From contig CAMGYJ010000005.1 in assembly GCA_946122785.1 (NCBI GenBank), positions 35,020,002-35,084,001 on the forward strand: DNA of 64,000 nt, in the 5' to 3' direction. The position numbers and the translations under genes were made by a program. Of this stretch, positions 34,401-47,400 are shown piece by piece (the stretch's first letter is position 1; each line of letters begins with the position of its first letter). The notes beneath the pieces were generated by a model. That model had not been told where the DNA came from. It saw only the letters and a list, made by a program, of their open reading frames with translations, and ran no database searches. The stretch comes from Linum tenue (lineage: Eukaryota; Streptophyta; Magnoliopsida; Malpighiales; Linaceae).

Positions 34401-35130
34401 ATTAAGATACGCCGTGTAGATTGGATTTTTGGAGCATCCCTCCTGGTGTGACTAGGGGGTAATCAACATACCCTTCTAATGCAATACCGTGAGGGTGAAA
34501 TTTGGCTAAGTGTGGAGGGTTTCGGCGATGAAGTACCCCCTAAGATGATGAGGTGGGGAGATGACATCAAGTGGCAAGAGGGTAACCTCTGCCGTTCTTT
34601 TGGTCGTAAGTGGTGAATTATACTTTCCATTTTGACCCATTTCGAATACCCATCCATATGGGCAAGAGTGTTTCAATGCCTAAATCATTTTTCTCATATG
34701 AAACCCCATGTTAAGAAGAAGCTATGAAGAAGATGGGGTCGAGACTGAAGAGGGTGACACATCCAATGTCAGGGCATCGTCAGAGCAGTTAAGAGGATAA
34801 CCGTCGCTCCATGTCAGCTGAGCAGTCTCACGAGACAGTTACTTTTGATGGCTATAAATAGCAGGTGAAGATGACATGTCTGGGGTTTGCAAAAATCACA
34901 ACTCGACACCACTTGTCAAGTTCCCCCCCCCCCTCTTTTCCTCAATAAATTTTAGCCATATTCGTAGTTCTAAACCTCTCACCGAACCTCCATTTAAGTA
35001 GGGTTAATTTAATGTAGTTTTGTTTCGTGAGTTTGTAGATATATCAAACACCCTCATTTGAACTTTGTTCAAAGAGGTATGAACCGTATTTATTGATTGT
35101 TTGGTAAGAAGTCAAATGTGCAATTTCATT
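34400..35130 (+). mobile_element. Possible solo or decayed LTR
   Basis: A moderately GC block in AT-rich surroundings contains CTATAAATAGCAG (34853) and, 90 bp downstream, AATAAA (34944), the usual TATA-to-polyA order of a plant LTR. I see no paired copy, primer site or TSD, so this is tentative. Confidence 0.3.
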
Positions 35131-36077
35131 CTTGTTCAACTCTAGTTTTCTCGCCAGAAAACAATTACTTAAGCTGCCAACCCATTGCATAGCATAAGCA
35201 TTTCATACCGTTGTTGTTGCACCACGTTTACACGATGTATTTATACATGTAATATTTTTGGAATTAGATATGTAGAATTACCAAACTAAATATTACCTTT
35301 ATTTTCTTCATCTTTGTACTTCTTAGTATATTCATACAACACAGTTGGGATATATTTCAAACAACATATTGGAGCATGATATGTGCTAAAATATTCAAAG
35401 AACTCACTTAATTAGGACATTAGTTGTACAACAATATTTCTGTGTGAATGTGCTAAAAAAAAGTTTGTGAACACCAGCACCTGACTTTCCGTTTCAACCT
35501 TACAAATAGCAGGTTGCGGACACAATCAAATCTGAAAATCAAGATAATAAAATATCGATCTATAATAGTGTAATAATATATGATCCCGTCAGGAACAATT
35601 ATCTAGTAACAAATATGAGGTTTGGAAAATAACAAATCGTCAAATATTATATATCCAGTCAAAGTCTAGTCTAGGCATGACGTTTGAATGGATAGGAGAT
35701 TAGTAGGAGGAAGCAGCAGCAGAGCATCCAGAATGGAACGATGTCTTGTTGACTTCTTTATTAGTTTAGTTTATTCCCTTTCGTCCTTTTTTTCTAAATT
35801 CGTTTTTTCTTGAAATTCTATTATGTGGTCAGCAGTGATATCACTCACATAATTTATTGGCCTTCTGGATGTCCCGCGCTTGCTTGCTGCAGGACGGCGA
35901 TAGGTTAGCCTGATGATTGGAGCATTAATTAATGCATGGCATTATTAATTTATCATCACATTCAATTCAAACACAGAGTAGATAGATAACCATTGGACTT
36001 CAATCACCCAATCGTAATTAAGTTTACTGATATAGTGCCTAGCATCAACCCAGAAGAAAGCGGGTTAGATCATGTCC
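35131..36077. other. Intergenic DNA
   Basis: No supported gene or element ends. Confidence 0.35.
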
Positions 36078-36086
36078 TTAAGACCT

Positions 36087-38720
36087 CTTTTTTAAGGAAG
36101 ATTTTAAACCCCTTTCAACCAATAGGAGAAGGAGAGAGAATGATTAGTAATCATTGGATAACTACCAACCTAATACGTTAAAGGGTAAGAGATGAATATA
36201 CAAAATATTTAGTGATATTATTAATTAAAATTAAAATGGCGAAAACCATTTTTGGAAAAATACGATTCTCCTCCCAACCCTAAAACTTCCCACCGCCGTC
36301 GTCCTCCTCGGCGATCTTCAACAGAACCTCTCCATCGTCCGACCATGATTCCCTCGTTTGTAGTCCGGCCGTGACTCCCTCGTCTGTAGTCGGTCCTCTC
36401 CGCCGCAATAGCTGTCGATTCCTCCAGTTGCTTTTGTGGTCCACTGTCATCAGTTTCCCGACGAATCCTTTATTCTGGCCGCGCCAATACTCTGGCCATG
36501 AACAACGTCTTTTGGTTGACCATTCGGCGCAAACATGGAACGTGCATTTCCATTTGAATTTAGTGTGAAAGCTTTTTTATGTTGTTTGGGTTGTATATAT
36601 TGTTGAAAGGTTGATTGTTCTCGTTGGCATTGCTTCTCATTGATATTGTTTTTATGTTAATAGCTTAAATAGAAATGTTGATAAGAGATGGAAAAAAGTT
36701 GATATGTACTGGTGATGTCGTTGTACTAGACTACTAGTTAATATTTTCAATAATATTATTAATAATTGTCTTGTGGCCGGTTAGTAGGGTAATAAAATAT
36801 TTTAATAACGTTCTTAATCTTATTAAAAAATGTAACTTGAGTGTGTTAAAACGTTGATTGATAATTTTGGTTGATAATGATTTTGGTTGATAATGATTTT
36901 AATAATGTTGTTTGGAAATCTTAATAAGGGATGACAAAATTGATTTTTACTGGTGATCGTGTTGTCATAGCGATGACGTTACCGATTAATAATTACAATA
37001 ATACAATTGATAATAGTCGCCCAGTCGGTTAATAATGTCCAATAATATGGGTTGATAACGTGGTGTATTATTGTTAAATCTGTACCTTTTATTTGTTAAT
37101 AACAGTATCGAAAATATTGACATTACCGGTTAATAAGATGTTTTCATAACGTTGTTCAATATTATTTGAAAATGTAACTTGAGTGTGTTAATAATTTCAA
37201 TAATATAATTAATGATAGTTGCATGGTCGGTTAATAATGTACAATAATATGAGTTGATAATGTGGTTTATTATTGTTAAAACTGTAACTTTATTTGTTAA
37301 TAACGATATAAAAATATTGAAATAAAAAAACAATACTATTTTCGTTTTCAGGCAAGAAAATGAATATTGACATAGCTAATTTGGTTTGACCACTTGGTTG
37401 GAAATTATTACGATTGTTACTCTAGAATGTTAATAACTTTATTGATAACGATATATACTAAATGATTCAAATATGAATGAAATACCTTCTGATGCAAACT
37501 TCGAAGGCTAAGATTTTGAAAACAACTTGGTAGGAAGTGAAGATGAAATTGAGGGAATGGAAGGTGGGTTGTGTCTTTTGAATATATGACGAGATTTAGT
37601 TAACAATGATTTCATACAAGACATTCATCAAGTTATTGACGAGATATAGTTAACATAACCGTTGATAATGTCGTAAACAACCAACAAATTATATACAAAA
37701 ATATGATAATGTTTTTTATTTTGTTAATAATACAACGAACAAATGTTTAATGATACCTTGCATATAAGCGTTGATAACGTTTCATCACATTGTTAACAAT
37801 TTTTTAAAACCGTTAATAATTTTACAACTGTTCATTGTTAAATTTGTATAATTTACGTTGAAAAATGACAAGATCTCGTTGATAATAATTGTATAAACAA
37901 CCAAAACAATATCTATGAACAGGTGACACTGCTTTTGTATTTTGTTAATAATATATCAAATGAACGTTTAATGCTACCTTGCATAAACGTTAATAAAGTT
38001 AAGTTACCTTGTTAACAATTGTCCCAAAAATGTTAATAAATTAACCTGATAATGACCCATTAAATGAAACCCGAAACTTATTAATAATAACCTGAAAACT
38101 ATTGATATGTTGATAATGACCCAAAACTTATTGATGACCAACGGAAATCACGTCCGGGAAGCGCTAGGGAAAAAAGGAATATGTTGCCGCTGCTCGTGCG
38201 ATGAAGAAGAACAGCGGGGCCGGAAAGCTACACGATCAGGCTGCTGCTTGTGCGACGGGGAACAGGGCAACAGGCTGGGGAAGCCGGTAAGCTGTTGATG
38301 TGGGACGCCGCAACGCCGAGAAACACTGGGGAGTGGGGACAGAGCGCGGCCTAAAGGGAAACTGGGTTTAGGTTTTTCGGTGAACAGGAAGCTACGGCGC
38401 CGACGACGGAGACGTCCGGATACTGCTGACGAATGGACAGCCGGAAAACATAGACAATGATTCTCCGGCGGCGGAGACGGCTGGTGACTGCTGTACATGT
38501 TGAGGAGAGTATCCTGTTACGCCGAGAGGGAGAAAAGCCGACGGGGTTAGGACGTGGGTTTCAAAATAGTAGGGTTTATTATTCATATTTTATATTATTT
38601 ATAATTCCCAGCATACCCTTAACAACTAATAATTCCTCAATAACTAATAACTACTCACTAACTACCTAAACTCAAATCACCCAATCACAACGCTTTAAAA
38701 TCCTCCTTAGGAAAGAATGG
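36087..38720. mobile_element. Putative Mutator-like element carrying a GTTRATAAY motif array
   Basis: The ends are loosely inverted: TTTTTTAAGGAAGATTTTAAA at the left (36089-36109) and, reversed from the right, TTTCCTAAGGAGGATTTTAAA. Flanks TTAAGACCT (36078-36086) and TTAAGGACCT (38721-38730) could be a decayed 9-bp TSD. Inside each end lies a GC-rich block (36280-36560 and 38140-38570). Between them is ~1.5 kb of AT-rich DNA with more than 20 copies of GTTAATAAC/GTTGATAATG, all on the same strand. No transposase frame survives. The combination suggests a non-autonomous Mutator-like element, but the termini are imperfect and need comparison with other copies. Confidence 0.42.
36640..38130 (+). 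repeat. Directional array of GTTRATAAYG motifs
   Basis: GTTAATAACG, GTTGATAATG and variants recur more than 20 times in one orientation, for example near 36870, 36886, 37027, 37051, 37095, 37128, 37229, 37254, 37297, 37661, 37723, 37769, 37811, 37878 and 38109. A larger unit of about 200 bp is duplicated: 37026-37119 and 37228-37319 align almost throughout. Confidence 0.65.
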
Positions 38721-38730
38721 TTAAGGACCT

Positions 38731-39860
38731 GCACTTAGAAAGTAAGTCACTTATCACATTTTCAAATGATGGATCTTTTTGTAGCTAGGAAGAACTAATC
38801 GCGGGGATATCACATTCTTGAATTGACCTATGACCAACTTCATAATGAGAAAGAAAACGTCTATTGTTACTAATAGCTAAGCCACCAGCATATATAAGAG
38901 CCCACCATGGAGCCTCAAATGAGATGATTGATTTTCACCTAAAATTTACAATTATCCTGTCAAGTGGGCTTTGAGATGATTCATTTTCAAAAAGATCGGA
39001 GTAGCTAAAGAACAAAGGACACAACACTTAAACTTGCATGAAAACAATACAAGATCGTGACATAAAATAAAAACAAAAATTATTTTATATTTTCTAAAAA
39101 AAAAAATCCATGAAGGTGAGTTGCGTGGCTCTGTAAATACTGATATTTCATAGCATAAGCTATCATGTGGTCTATTCCTTCTTATGTATGATGAATTATT
39201 TTTCCAAGCAAGGCAAGTTATCACTTAGATACTTGGAAAAAGACTTTGTCCAGTTGAGTCAACAAAAAAACATGTTTATGGAAGCAAATATCAAGTCGAA
39301 TGTGATTTTGAAGTGAATATCCTTCTCTAGTATTCTTCATCCTTGCCCGGTCAATGATGTAATTTTTAGGATATACTAAGGTTTTTGTTTTTTTGGGGGG
39401 AGGGTGGACAAAACTGGTGTTAAACGATGGAATAAACAACGATGGGGAAAATCATCTCCACTTGTTACTTCAATGCTCCTTCTCCTTGTTGATTTGATCG
39501 ACAACTCTAACATGCCAGAGATTCATCTTTGGCCTAGTTTGACAAGTCGCAATGCAGATCATTGGAAGAGGAGGAAACATGGGTAGACGCAACCAAATTA
39601 AAAAAAGGATGGGAAAATGAAAAAATAACACAAGCATTGGGCAATCGCTATGAAAATCATTTTAGGAGAAAGAAACTGGTGTAGAAACGATGAAAGACAA
39701 ATAAGAATAAGAAAAATATGACATGAAGAGAGAGAAAACTTCTTAGTCGTCACTCAAATCATCGATGAGGGTCGAAACTGGGGCCAACATGATAAAATAA
39801 ACAATAATGGGGAATACCATCTCCGCTCGATGCTTCAATCTCCCCTCCTCATTGATTTTA
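38731..39860. other. Intergenic DNA with a dispersed direct repeat
   Basis: Segments at about 39409-39505 and 39772-39850 are related (AAACTGG...AATAAACAA(C/T)(G/A)ATGGGGAA...CATCTCC...CTTCAATC). The frame 39404-39586 covers the first copy but has no known domain. No gene is called. Confidence 0.4.
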
Positions 39861-40203
39861 GGGTAAATACAATATATTATCCATAACTATTAAGTAGCGG
39901 GGAATTATAGCCACAATTATCGAAATACAAATTATTAGCCATAACTATTGTTGTTGGTCAAGATTTGGCTAACAGCCCGTTACTGTTTTCACATTTTTAA
40001 CGTAGAAGGCCATGTCAGCATCGTAAAAAATATGATATGATGACTGCCACGTGGGAGCCAGCTCACCATCGTAAAAGTTTAGTCATCATTACTAACAGAA
40101 GTGTTAACGAAAACTTAACGATTGGCTAGTAATTTGTATTTCGATAGTTGTGGCTATAATTCCCCGCTGCTTGATAGTTATGGCTAATATATTGTATTTG
40201 CCC
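39861..40203. mobile_element. MITE with long inverted repeats and 9-bp TSD
   Basis: 343 bp, perfect 9-bp TSD TTGATTTTA at 39852-39860 and 40204-40212. The terminal inverted repeats exceed 80 bp and begin GGGTAAATACAATATATTA, with the inverse at the right end. TIR length and 9-bp TSD place it with Mutator-like MITEs. No coding sequence. Confidence 0.88.
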
Positions 40204-40212
40204 TTGATTTTA

Positions 40213-40765
40213 TCAACATCTTTGACCTCTTTTGGTCAGTCTCAAGGCAAATCATTTCAAGGGGAAGAACACATGCATTGCCATTTATGCATCTTTAACC
40301 ACCGGATCTCCAGATGGAAAGTTGGTGGGACTGAAAGGAAATCATAGCCCAGACGAGAGACGAGGCATCTTTTTATTTCTCTGATTTGCATTAGTTAAAT
40401 GGGAAGATACTGATGGAGGGCACAACCCATATGCAACAGGCGGAAAAGTTAATCTGCTAACTTGAAGATTCGTTAGCAGATACTAATTGATATTCAAAAT
40501 ACATGAACTAATATCCAAGTACTAAAGTATCTAGATAACACATACGTGAAATTGAAAGCCTCTCTTTCTTGGTCGCCCGGCGGATGGAATTTAAGCACAG
40601 TTTAAGTCCTTGGTTGGCCGCACGCGTGAATGGGAGATAATTAATACTGGTCTATTACAGAATAGTCCCCAAACAAATGAAATCTAACAAAGCCAAATTC
40701 TTTCAAACTTCAGGGGCAAGGAAGGAAAAGAAGTGGAGCCCACGCATAATTCAAAGGCTATGACT
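40213..40765. other. Distal upstream region of PDR copy 2
   Basis: No supported gene. It lies between the MITE and the conserved promoter block of PDR copy 2. Confidence 0.4.
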
Positions 40766-40860
40766 AATCCGAGCTTGACTTTTCCAATTGCCGCCACAAC
40801 GGTACGGCCATCAGAAACGACTAATAATAACCCGTCCCGCCGCCCCCGCCTCGTATAAAC
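40766..40860 (+). promoter_or_regulatory. Proximal promoter of PDR copy 2 (W-box, GCC-box, TATA)
   Basis: TTGACT at 40775-40780 fits a WRKY W-box core, GCCGCC at 40790-40795 an ERF GCC-box core, and TATAAA at 40854-40859 lies 192 bp before the ATG. The same order and near-identical flanks occur before copy 3, which argues that the elements matter. The sequence between TATA and ATG is pyrimidine-rich leader. Confidence 0.6.
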
Positions 40861-41045
40861 AAACCTCGATTTCCTTCCCATTCAGCCATTCTGAGCAACA
40901 GAGAAACGGCCATATTTCTCACCTCCCCAAAACCCTTCCTCCATCCCATTTCCTCTACTCCCATTTTGTTCAACAACCACCTCGGCATCTCCTGCAGCAG
41001 CCGTTCTTGATTTTTGGGTCTGGCTGTTGCTCCATCGCCCCAGAA

Positions 41046-44000
41046 ATGGAGGGTGGCGACCTGTTCAAAGCAAGGAACAGTCTGCGGCGAGGCGGGTCGG
41101 CCTCCGTCTGGAGAAACACTCCGTCGGATGTTTTCTCTGCTTCTTCGAGGGAAGAAGACGACGAGGAAGCTTTGAAGTGGGCTGCTCTGGAGAAGCTCCC
41201 CACTTACGATCGGCTCAGGAAAGGCATACTGGCCAGCGCTTCCAAGACTGAGCTCAGCGAGATCGATGTACAAAATCTCGGCGTCGAGGAAAGGAAAGTT
41301 CTCCTCGATCGGCTGGTTCAGGTTGCTGACCAGGATAACGAGAAGTTCTTGATGAAGCTCAAGAACAGAATTGACAGGTTGGTGCTTTTTTGCTTGCTCT
41401 GTTTTCTGGTTGGACAAGAAACAGAGGAACTCTGTTTTTAGCTGTTAGTTTGAAAGTGTGGAAAAATCTTACTGCATGCTGCGATCCTACCTTTTTAGAG
41501 GCTTAGAGGATCGATGGAAGGTTATGTTTTCTTTAGAATTAATATTAGAGTGTGAATTTTGTATATGGGAACTAGAAGGAAACTAGACTGAGAACAGGGG
41601 GGGAACTCTGTTTTTCTTTTCTCGTATTTTCTCTGCTTTTCCCGATTCTGAATTTGGGCATTGTTTTTGTGTGTGTAAAGGGTTGGAGTAGAACTACCTA
41701 CGATCGAAGTTCGATACGAGAATCTCAACGTTGAAGCAGTAGCTACAGTTGGGAGCAAATCTCTACCCACCTTCACCAATTTCACTATAGGGATCTTCAC
41801 GGTAAACTTTTTTTTCACTCATCCAAATGGAAGTTCGTTTCTTTGCTTAAATTTTTTTCCAGCTGAATGTTCCATGGAACTGACTATAAATCTTTTGATT
41901 CTCAATCTATAATAGAGTATCTTGGACATGTTCCACCTCCTACCCAACAAAAAGAGACATCTGACAATCCTCAACGATGTTAGTGGAGTCATCAAGCCCG
42001 GCAGAATGACTCTGCTTCTGGGTCCTCCGAGCTCTGGGAAGACAACACTGTTGCTATCTTTGGCTGGAAGGCTGGATCCCAATCTCAAGGTTTCAGGGAG
42101 AGTGACTTACAATGGTCACGACATGCATGAATTCATCCCCCAGAAAACTTCAGCTTACATCAGTCAGCATGATCTTCATATGGGAGAGTTGACTGTTAGG
42201 GAAACTTTGGCTTTCGCGGCCAGAGTCCAAGGAGTTGGATCTCTTCATGGTTTGTTCTTTCTTTCTATCATTTCGATCTTTCGATTCGTTTGGTGTTCAA
42301 TTATGGGCTGCTAGCTAAATCACAACATACTGTGGGAAAATTTTGTAGATATGTTGGCTGAGTTATCCAGAAGAGAAAAGGCAGCAAATATTAAACCTGA
42401 TCCTGATATTGATATCTTCATGAAGGTGGGTCAAGAAGGCTTTTCATTATTGCAGCCATATAGTCTTAACTAAAAGTATTATATAATGTCACATTTGAAA
42501 AATTCCAAATTTGACTTGGTCTGAGATTTATCTATGTTACTTTGGAACTTGACGGAATGATGATTCTTGACTTTGTATTTGACCAATAATATTTGTTTTG
42601 TAATGTTCTGATACCATTAGGCTGCTGCAACAGAAGGTCTGGAAAGCAATGTCGTCACAGACTATGTCTTAAAGGTATCATTAAGTTGTTGGGAGCTCTT
42701 TTAACGGTTCATAACTCAGAATCCGGCTAGAGACAGTTTCTAATCCATTGCTCTATACAGATCTTAGGGCTGGAAGTTTGTGCAGACACACTTGTTGGTG
42801 ATGAGATGATCAGAGGTATCTCTGGAGGACAAAGAAAGCGTGTCACTACAGGTGAAATGCTGGTTGGACCAGCAAGGGCATTGTTCATGGACGAGATATC
42901 GACCGGTTTGGACAGTTCCACAACGTTCCAGATTGTGAACTCATTGAAGCAGCAGAATCACATCCTCAATGGCACTGCAGTCATTTCCCTCCTCCAGCCT
43001 GCTCCCGAGACATACGACCTCTTTGATGACATCATCCTGGTGTCAGATGGACAGGTTGCGTATCAAGGCCCTCGAGAAAATGTGCTCGAGTTCTTCGAGC
43101 ACATGGGTTTCAAGTGTCCTGACAGGAAAGGAGTTGCTGATTTCTTGCAAGAAGTGAGTATATAATTTGAGAAAATACAGGCATTGGCAAAACAGTATAC
43201 AAAATGGATAACTTATGAATATTTTCCCCCGCTTTTTTCAGGTCACATCAAAGAAGGATCAGAAGCAGTATTGGGCTAGAAGGGATCAGCCTTACCGTTT
43301 CATCACATCGAAGGAATTTGCCGAGGCATTCCAGTCCTTCCATATAGGAAGGAAGATTGGAGATGAGCTGTCAGTTCCTTATGACAGAACCAAGAGCCAC
43401 CCTGCTGCTTTGGCAACCAAAAAGTATGGAATAGGAAACAAGGAGTTGCTCAAGGCTAACTTTGCAAGAGAATTACTACTCATGAAGAGGAACTCTTTCG
43501 TCTATGTATTCAAGCTTACTCAGCTTTTCATCATGGCATTGATGGCTATGACAGTCTTCTTCCGGACCGAAATGCATAGAGACACAATCCAAGATGGAGG
43601 CATTTTCGTGGGTGCTCTCTTCTTCACACTTATTATGATCATGTTTAACGGAATGGCTGAGCTTTCCATGACCATCGCAAAGCTTCCGGTGTTTTACAAG
43701 CAAAGGAATCTGTTTTTCTACCCACCATGGATATACTCCATTCCGCCATGGATCCTGAAGATTCCTGTCACCTTCCTTGAAGTTGCTGTTTGGGTCTTCA
43801 TGACTTACTATGTCATTGGGTTTGATCCCAACTTTGGAAGGTAATTTAGGGGGTTCTTGGATCATAGTAATAGTAATTTTGTGTTTTGAGGTTCTGTACT
43901 ACTTAATTGCTTCTAAATAACCATGTGTTCTGACATTGATAATGCAGGTTGATTAGGCTTTATGTGGTGTTGGTGGCAATCAATCAAATGGCATCTGCTC

Positions 44001-47000
44001 TTTTCCGATTCATTGCCGCAACTGGAAGAAACATGATCGTTGCCAACACCTTTGGCTCATTTGTTCTGCTTCTTCTCTTTGCATTGAGTGGATTCATCCT
44101 ATCACGAGGTTGGTGAACATTGTTTTCCTTTGTACTTCGCATTTAAATGTTCATCGAAAGTACTTATGTCTTAAACCTAATATATTTGGCTTAATATTAC
44201 AGAGGATGTAAAGAAATGGTGGATTTGGGCGTATTGGGCATCACCCATGATGTACGGGCAGAATGCAATAGCCGTTAATGAATTCCTTGGACACAGTTGG
44301 AGCCATGTAACTTCCTTATTTTCACCTGCAATTATATTACAAATTCGCTCCTATCTGACTTCTTTTGTTTTGGCTCTTCAGTGGACTAATTTCATCTTCA
44401 TTTCCTTCCCTAAATCCAGGTTCCAGCAAACTCAACTTCGACAGAATCACTGGGAATTCAAGTGTTGAAGTCCCGTGCGTTCTTCACAGAGCCACATTGG
44501 TATTGGCTAGGAGTAGGAGCAACTGTAGGATTCCTGTTCCTATTCAACATCGTTTTTGCTATTGCTCTTACTGTCTTGGATCGTAAGTAACTCAGCCAAG
44601 TTCCTTCCTTGTTCAAGTTCATGCTTCTACCGCAAGAAATCTTTGTCCTCATAAATATTGCTTCGATGTGTTAAATATTTACAGAATTCGAGAAGCCTAA
44701 GGCGGTCATACCTGCGGACTCCATTGTGTCCTCCGCTTCAGCAGGAGCTATTGAGATGTCACAAAACAGGACTGGTATAACGGATGCATCAGATGATGAG
44801 ACCAATGGGAGCAAGAAGAAAGGAATGGTTCTTCCATTCGAGCCTCACTCCATCACCTTCGATGATGTCATATATTCTGTTGATATGCCACAGGTTAGTT
44901 AGTAGTTACTTCACAGAGCAGTATTGTAGCAGGCTTGGTTCTTGTCATTTGCGTCCAAGAGTAACTAAGCATTTCTCTTTTTTCTATTTGGTCTGCAGGA
45001 AATGAAAGCCCAAGGTGTTGCTGAAGATAAGCTGGTGCTTCTAAAGGGTGTTAGTGGTGCTTTTAGGCCGGGTGTTTTGACAGCATTGATGGGAGTTAGT
45101 GGTGCTGGTAAAACCACTCTCATGGATGTGCTTGCTGGAAGAAAAACCGGTGGCTACATTGAAGGGAACATCACCATTTCTGGGTTCCCCAAGAAGCAAG
45201 AAACATTTGCTAGGATTTCAGGATATTGTGAGCAGAATGATATCCACTCTCCACAAGTTACAGTCTATGAGTCTGTAGTCTATTCAGCTTGGTTACGTTT
45301 ACCCCAAGAAGTTGATAAAAAAACGAGAATGGTAAGCTTCCATCCCCAGCAAAGTTGCTTGTTCTAACTTTTAATCTATCCGTATATGGATAATGAATCT
45401 ATCTAAATTTCCATTTATATGTATGCAACAGATGTTTGTTGAAGAAGTGATGGACCTTGTGGAGTTAAACCCATTGCGTAACTCTTTGGTGGGACTCCCT
45501 GGTGTGAGCGGGTTGACCACTGAGCAACGCAAGAGGCTTACCATTGCGGTCGAGTTGGTGGCAAATCCATCCATCATCTTCATGGATGAGCCAACCTCAG
45601 GGTTGGATGCTAGAGCTGCTGCCATTGTCATGAGAACTGTCAGAAACACCGTGGACACCGGTAGAACTGTTGTATGCACCATCCACCAGCCCAGCATTGA
45701 CATCTTCGAAGCTTTTGATGAGGTAAAAAAATCATTACTCCATTAGTATCACTATGAGAAGCAAGGAAACTCCACACTTGCTGGTTACACATTTAAACTT
45801 TGTTTTCTGCAATTGTTTCCAGTTGTTCCTATTGAAGAGAGGAGGACAAGAGATATACGTGGGTCCATTGGGACGCCAATCCGCCCATTTGGTGAAATAC
45901 TTTGAGGAAATCGAAGGAGTGAGCAAGATCAAAGACGGTTACAACCCAGCAACTTGGATGTTAGAGGTGACCACCACCACACAAGAGATAGCTCTAGGTG
46001 TCGATTTCACCGATGTTTACAGAAACTCGGACCTCTACAAGAGGAACAAGGCACTCATCAAGGACCTGAGCAAAGCAGCCCCTGGTGCCAAAGAACTCTA
46101 CTTCCCAACAAAATACTCGCAACCATTCTTGACACAGTGCATGGCTTGCCTATGGAAGCAGCATTGGTCCTACTGGCGCAACCCCCCATACACCGCGGTC
46201 AGATTCTTGTTCACGACCTTCATAGCCCTCATGTTCGGTACCATGTTCTGGGATCTAGGTGGCAAAACATCCAGGAACCAAGACCTGTTCAATGCCATGG
46301 GAGCAATGTTCTCCGCGGTGTTGTTCCTTGGTGTCCAGAATGCATCCTCAGTACAGCCAGTGGTGGCCGTTGAAAGGACCGTGTTCTATAGGGAGCGAGC
46401 AGCAGGAATGTACTCAGCTCTGCCATATGCTTATGCACAGATGATCATCGAGATCCCGTACGTCCTAGCTCAGGCTTTGGTCTATGGATTGATCACATAC
46501 GCCATGATTGGGTTCGAGTGGGATGTCAAGAAGGTCATGTGGTATCTCTTCATCATGTACTTCACCCTCCTCTACTTCACCTACTATGGGATGATGAGCG
46601 TCGCAATCACACCGAATCACCACATCGCCTCCATCATCTCGACTTTCTTCTACTCCATCTGGAATCTGTTCGCAGGATTCATCATCCCCAGACCGGTAAG
46701 TCTAAATAGTTTGCATCAGTCATCGTTATCGATCGATGAATTAAAAGTAGTAGGCGCCTGTGATTGACCATGTTGTGAATGTTGGTGTTGTGTGCAGACA
46801 ATTCCAGTGTGGTGGAGGTGGAACTACTGGGCCAACCCGATCTCGTGGACGTTGTACGGGCTGATCGTGTCGCAGTATGGAGATGTGAGGACGCCGATGG
46901 AAGGAACTGGGGAAGCTGTTGAGGATTTCTTGCGGAGATACTTCGGGTTCAAGCATGATTTCTTGGGAGTAATTGCTGCAGTCATGGTTGGATTAGTTGC

Positions 47001-47058
47001 CACCTTTGCTTTCATCTTTGCCTACTCAATCAGGTCTTTCAACTTCCAGAGAAGATAG
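41046..47058 (+). CDS. ABCG/PDR full-size ABC transporter, copy 2 (PDR1/ABCG40-type), intact
   Basis: Fifteen exons with GT-AG borders: 41046-41377, 41681-41801, 41916-42249, 42349-42425, 42621-42674, 42761-43153, 43242-43840, 43948-44108, 44203-44306, 44420-44582, 44685-44893, 44999-45331, 45432-45722, 45823-46695, 46798-47058. All phases agree, giving 1,434 aa, the normal size for plant PDR proteins. The order is NBD1-TMD1-NBD2-TMD2. NBD1 has Walker [10 protein letters not shown] (187-195), signature ISGGQRKR (326-333) and Walker B ALFMDE (346-351). NBD2 has GVSGAGKTT (881-889), the variant signature LTTEQRKR typical of PDRs (988-995) and IIFMDE (1008-1013). The first membrane segment starts near residue 524. 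The start MEGGDLF and end FNFQRR match the family. It is an ATP-driven plasma-membrane exporter, substrate not predictable. The nearest known group by sequence is tobacco PDR1 / Arabidopsis ABCG40. Confidence 0.95.
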
Positions 47059-47218
47059 ATCTGTTTGAAGCCCGTCACCTACAATTTTTTTGTGCCTATT
47101 TTACTGTAACATAAGCAAACTAGTGAGTGTGTTGATTCATTTTATAAACATTTGAGCGAGAGAGCCTGATGCCTGTTATATATGTGCTGCTGTAAAATTG
47201 TTTTGCTAGTCAATAAGA
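47059..47218 (+). other. 3' UTR of PDR copy 2
   Basis: T-rich sequence follows the stop. AATAAG near 47214 and ATAAGC/ATAAAC near 47112-47148 are possible polyadenylation hexamers. I see no single strong site. Confidence 0.4.
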
Positions 47219-47221
47219 TTA

Positions 47222-47400
47222 CATGTTCTTACCATCAAAATCGTTCCGAAAAATGATGTCGATGAACCAGCTTGCTTGCGTTAAAAGCAACCATATATAG
47301 TAGACGTGTGGCACAAGCAATGCTAGATCTTTGAGCCCAAGTCCTCCTTTCCATTTGGGAATTAAGATAAATCCTAAGATGCTTGACTCAAAACAGCAGC
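47222..47400 (-). pseudogene. LINE reverse-transcriptase fragment
   Basis: The minus-strand frame reads PKWKGGLGLKDLALL then YIWLLLTQA, the motif that follows the reverse-transcriptase domain in plant L1-type LINEs. Both sides are degenerate. It lies just past the 3' end of PDR copy 2 and does not belong to the full-length LINE at 50 kb, which has its own copy of this motif. Confidence 0.7.

Noticed and set aside
40788..41045. Upstream in-frame ATG for PDR copy 2
   Set aside because: It lies upstream of the TATA box at 40854 and the peptide has no counterpart in copy 3 or in the family; MEGGDL at 41046 is the family start.
40821..41417. 198-codon minus-strand frame over PDR copy 2 exon 1
   Set aside because: It is antisense to a confidently modelled exon, and the equivalent antisense frames occur over exon 1 of the other copies.
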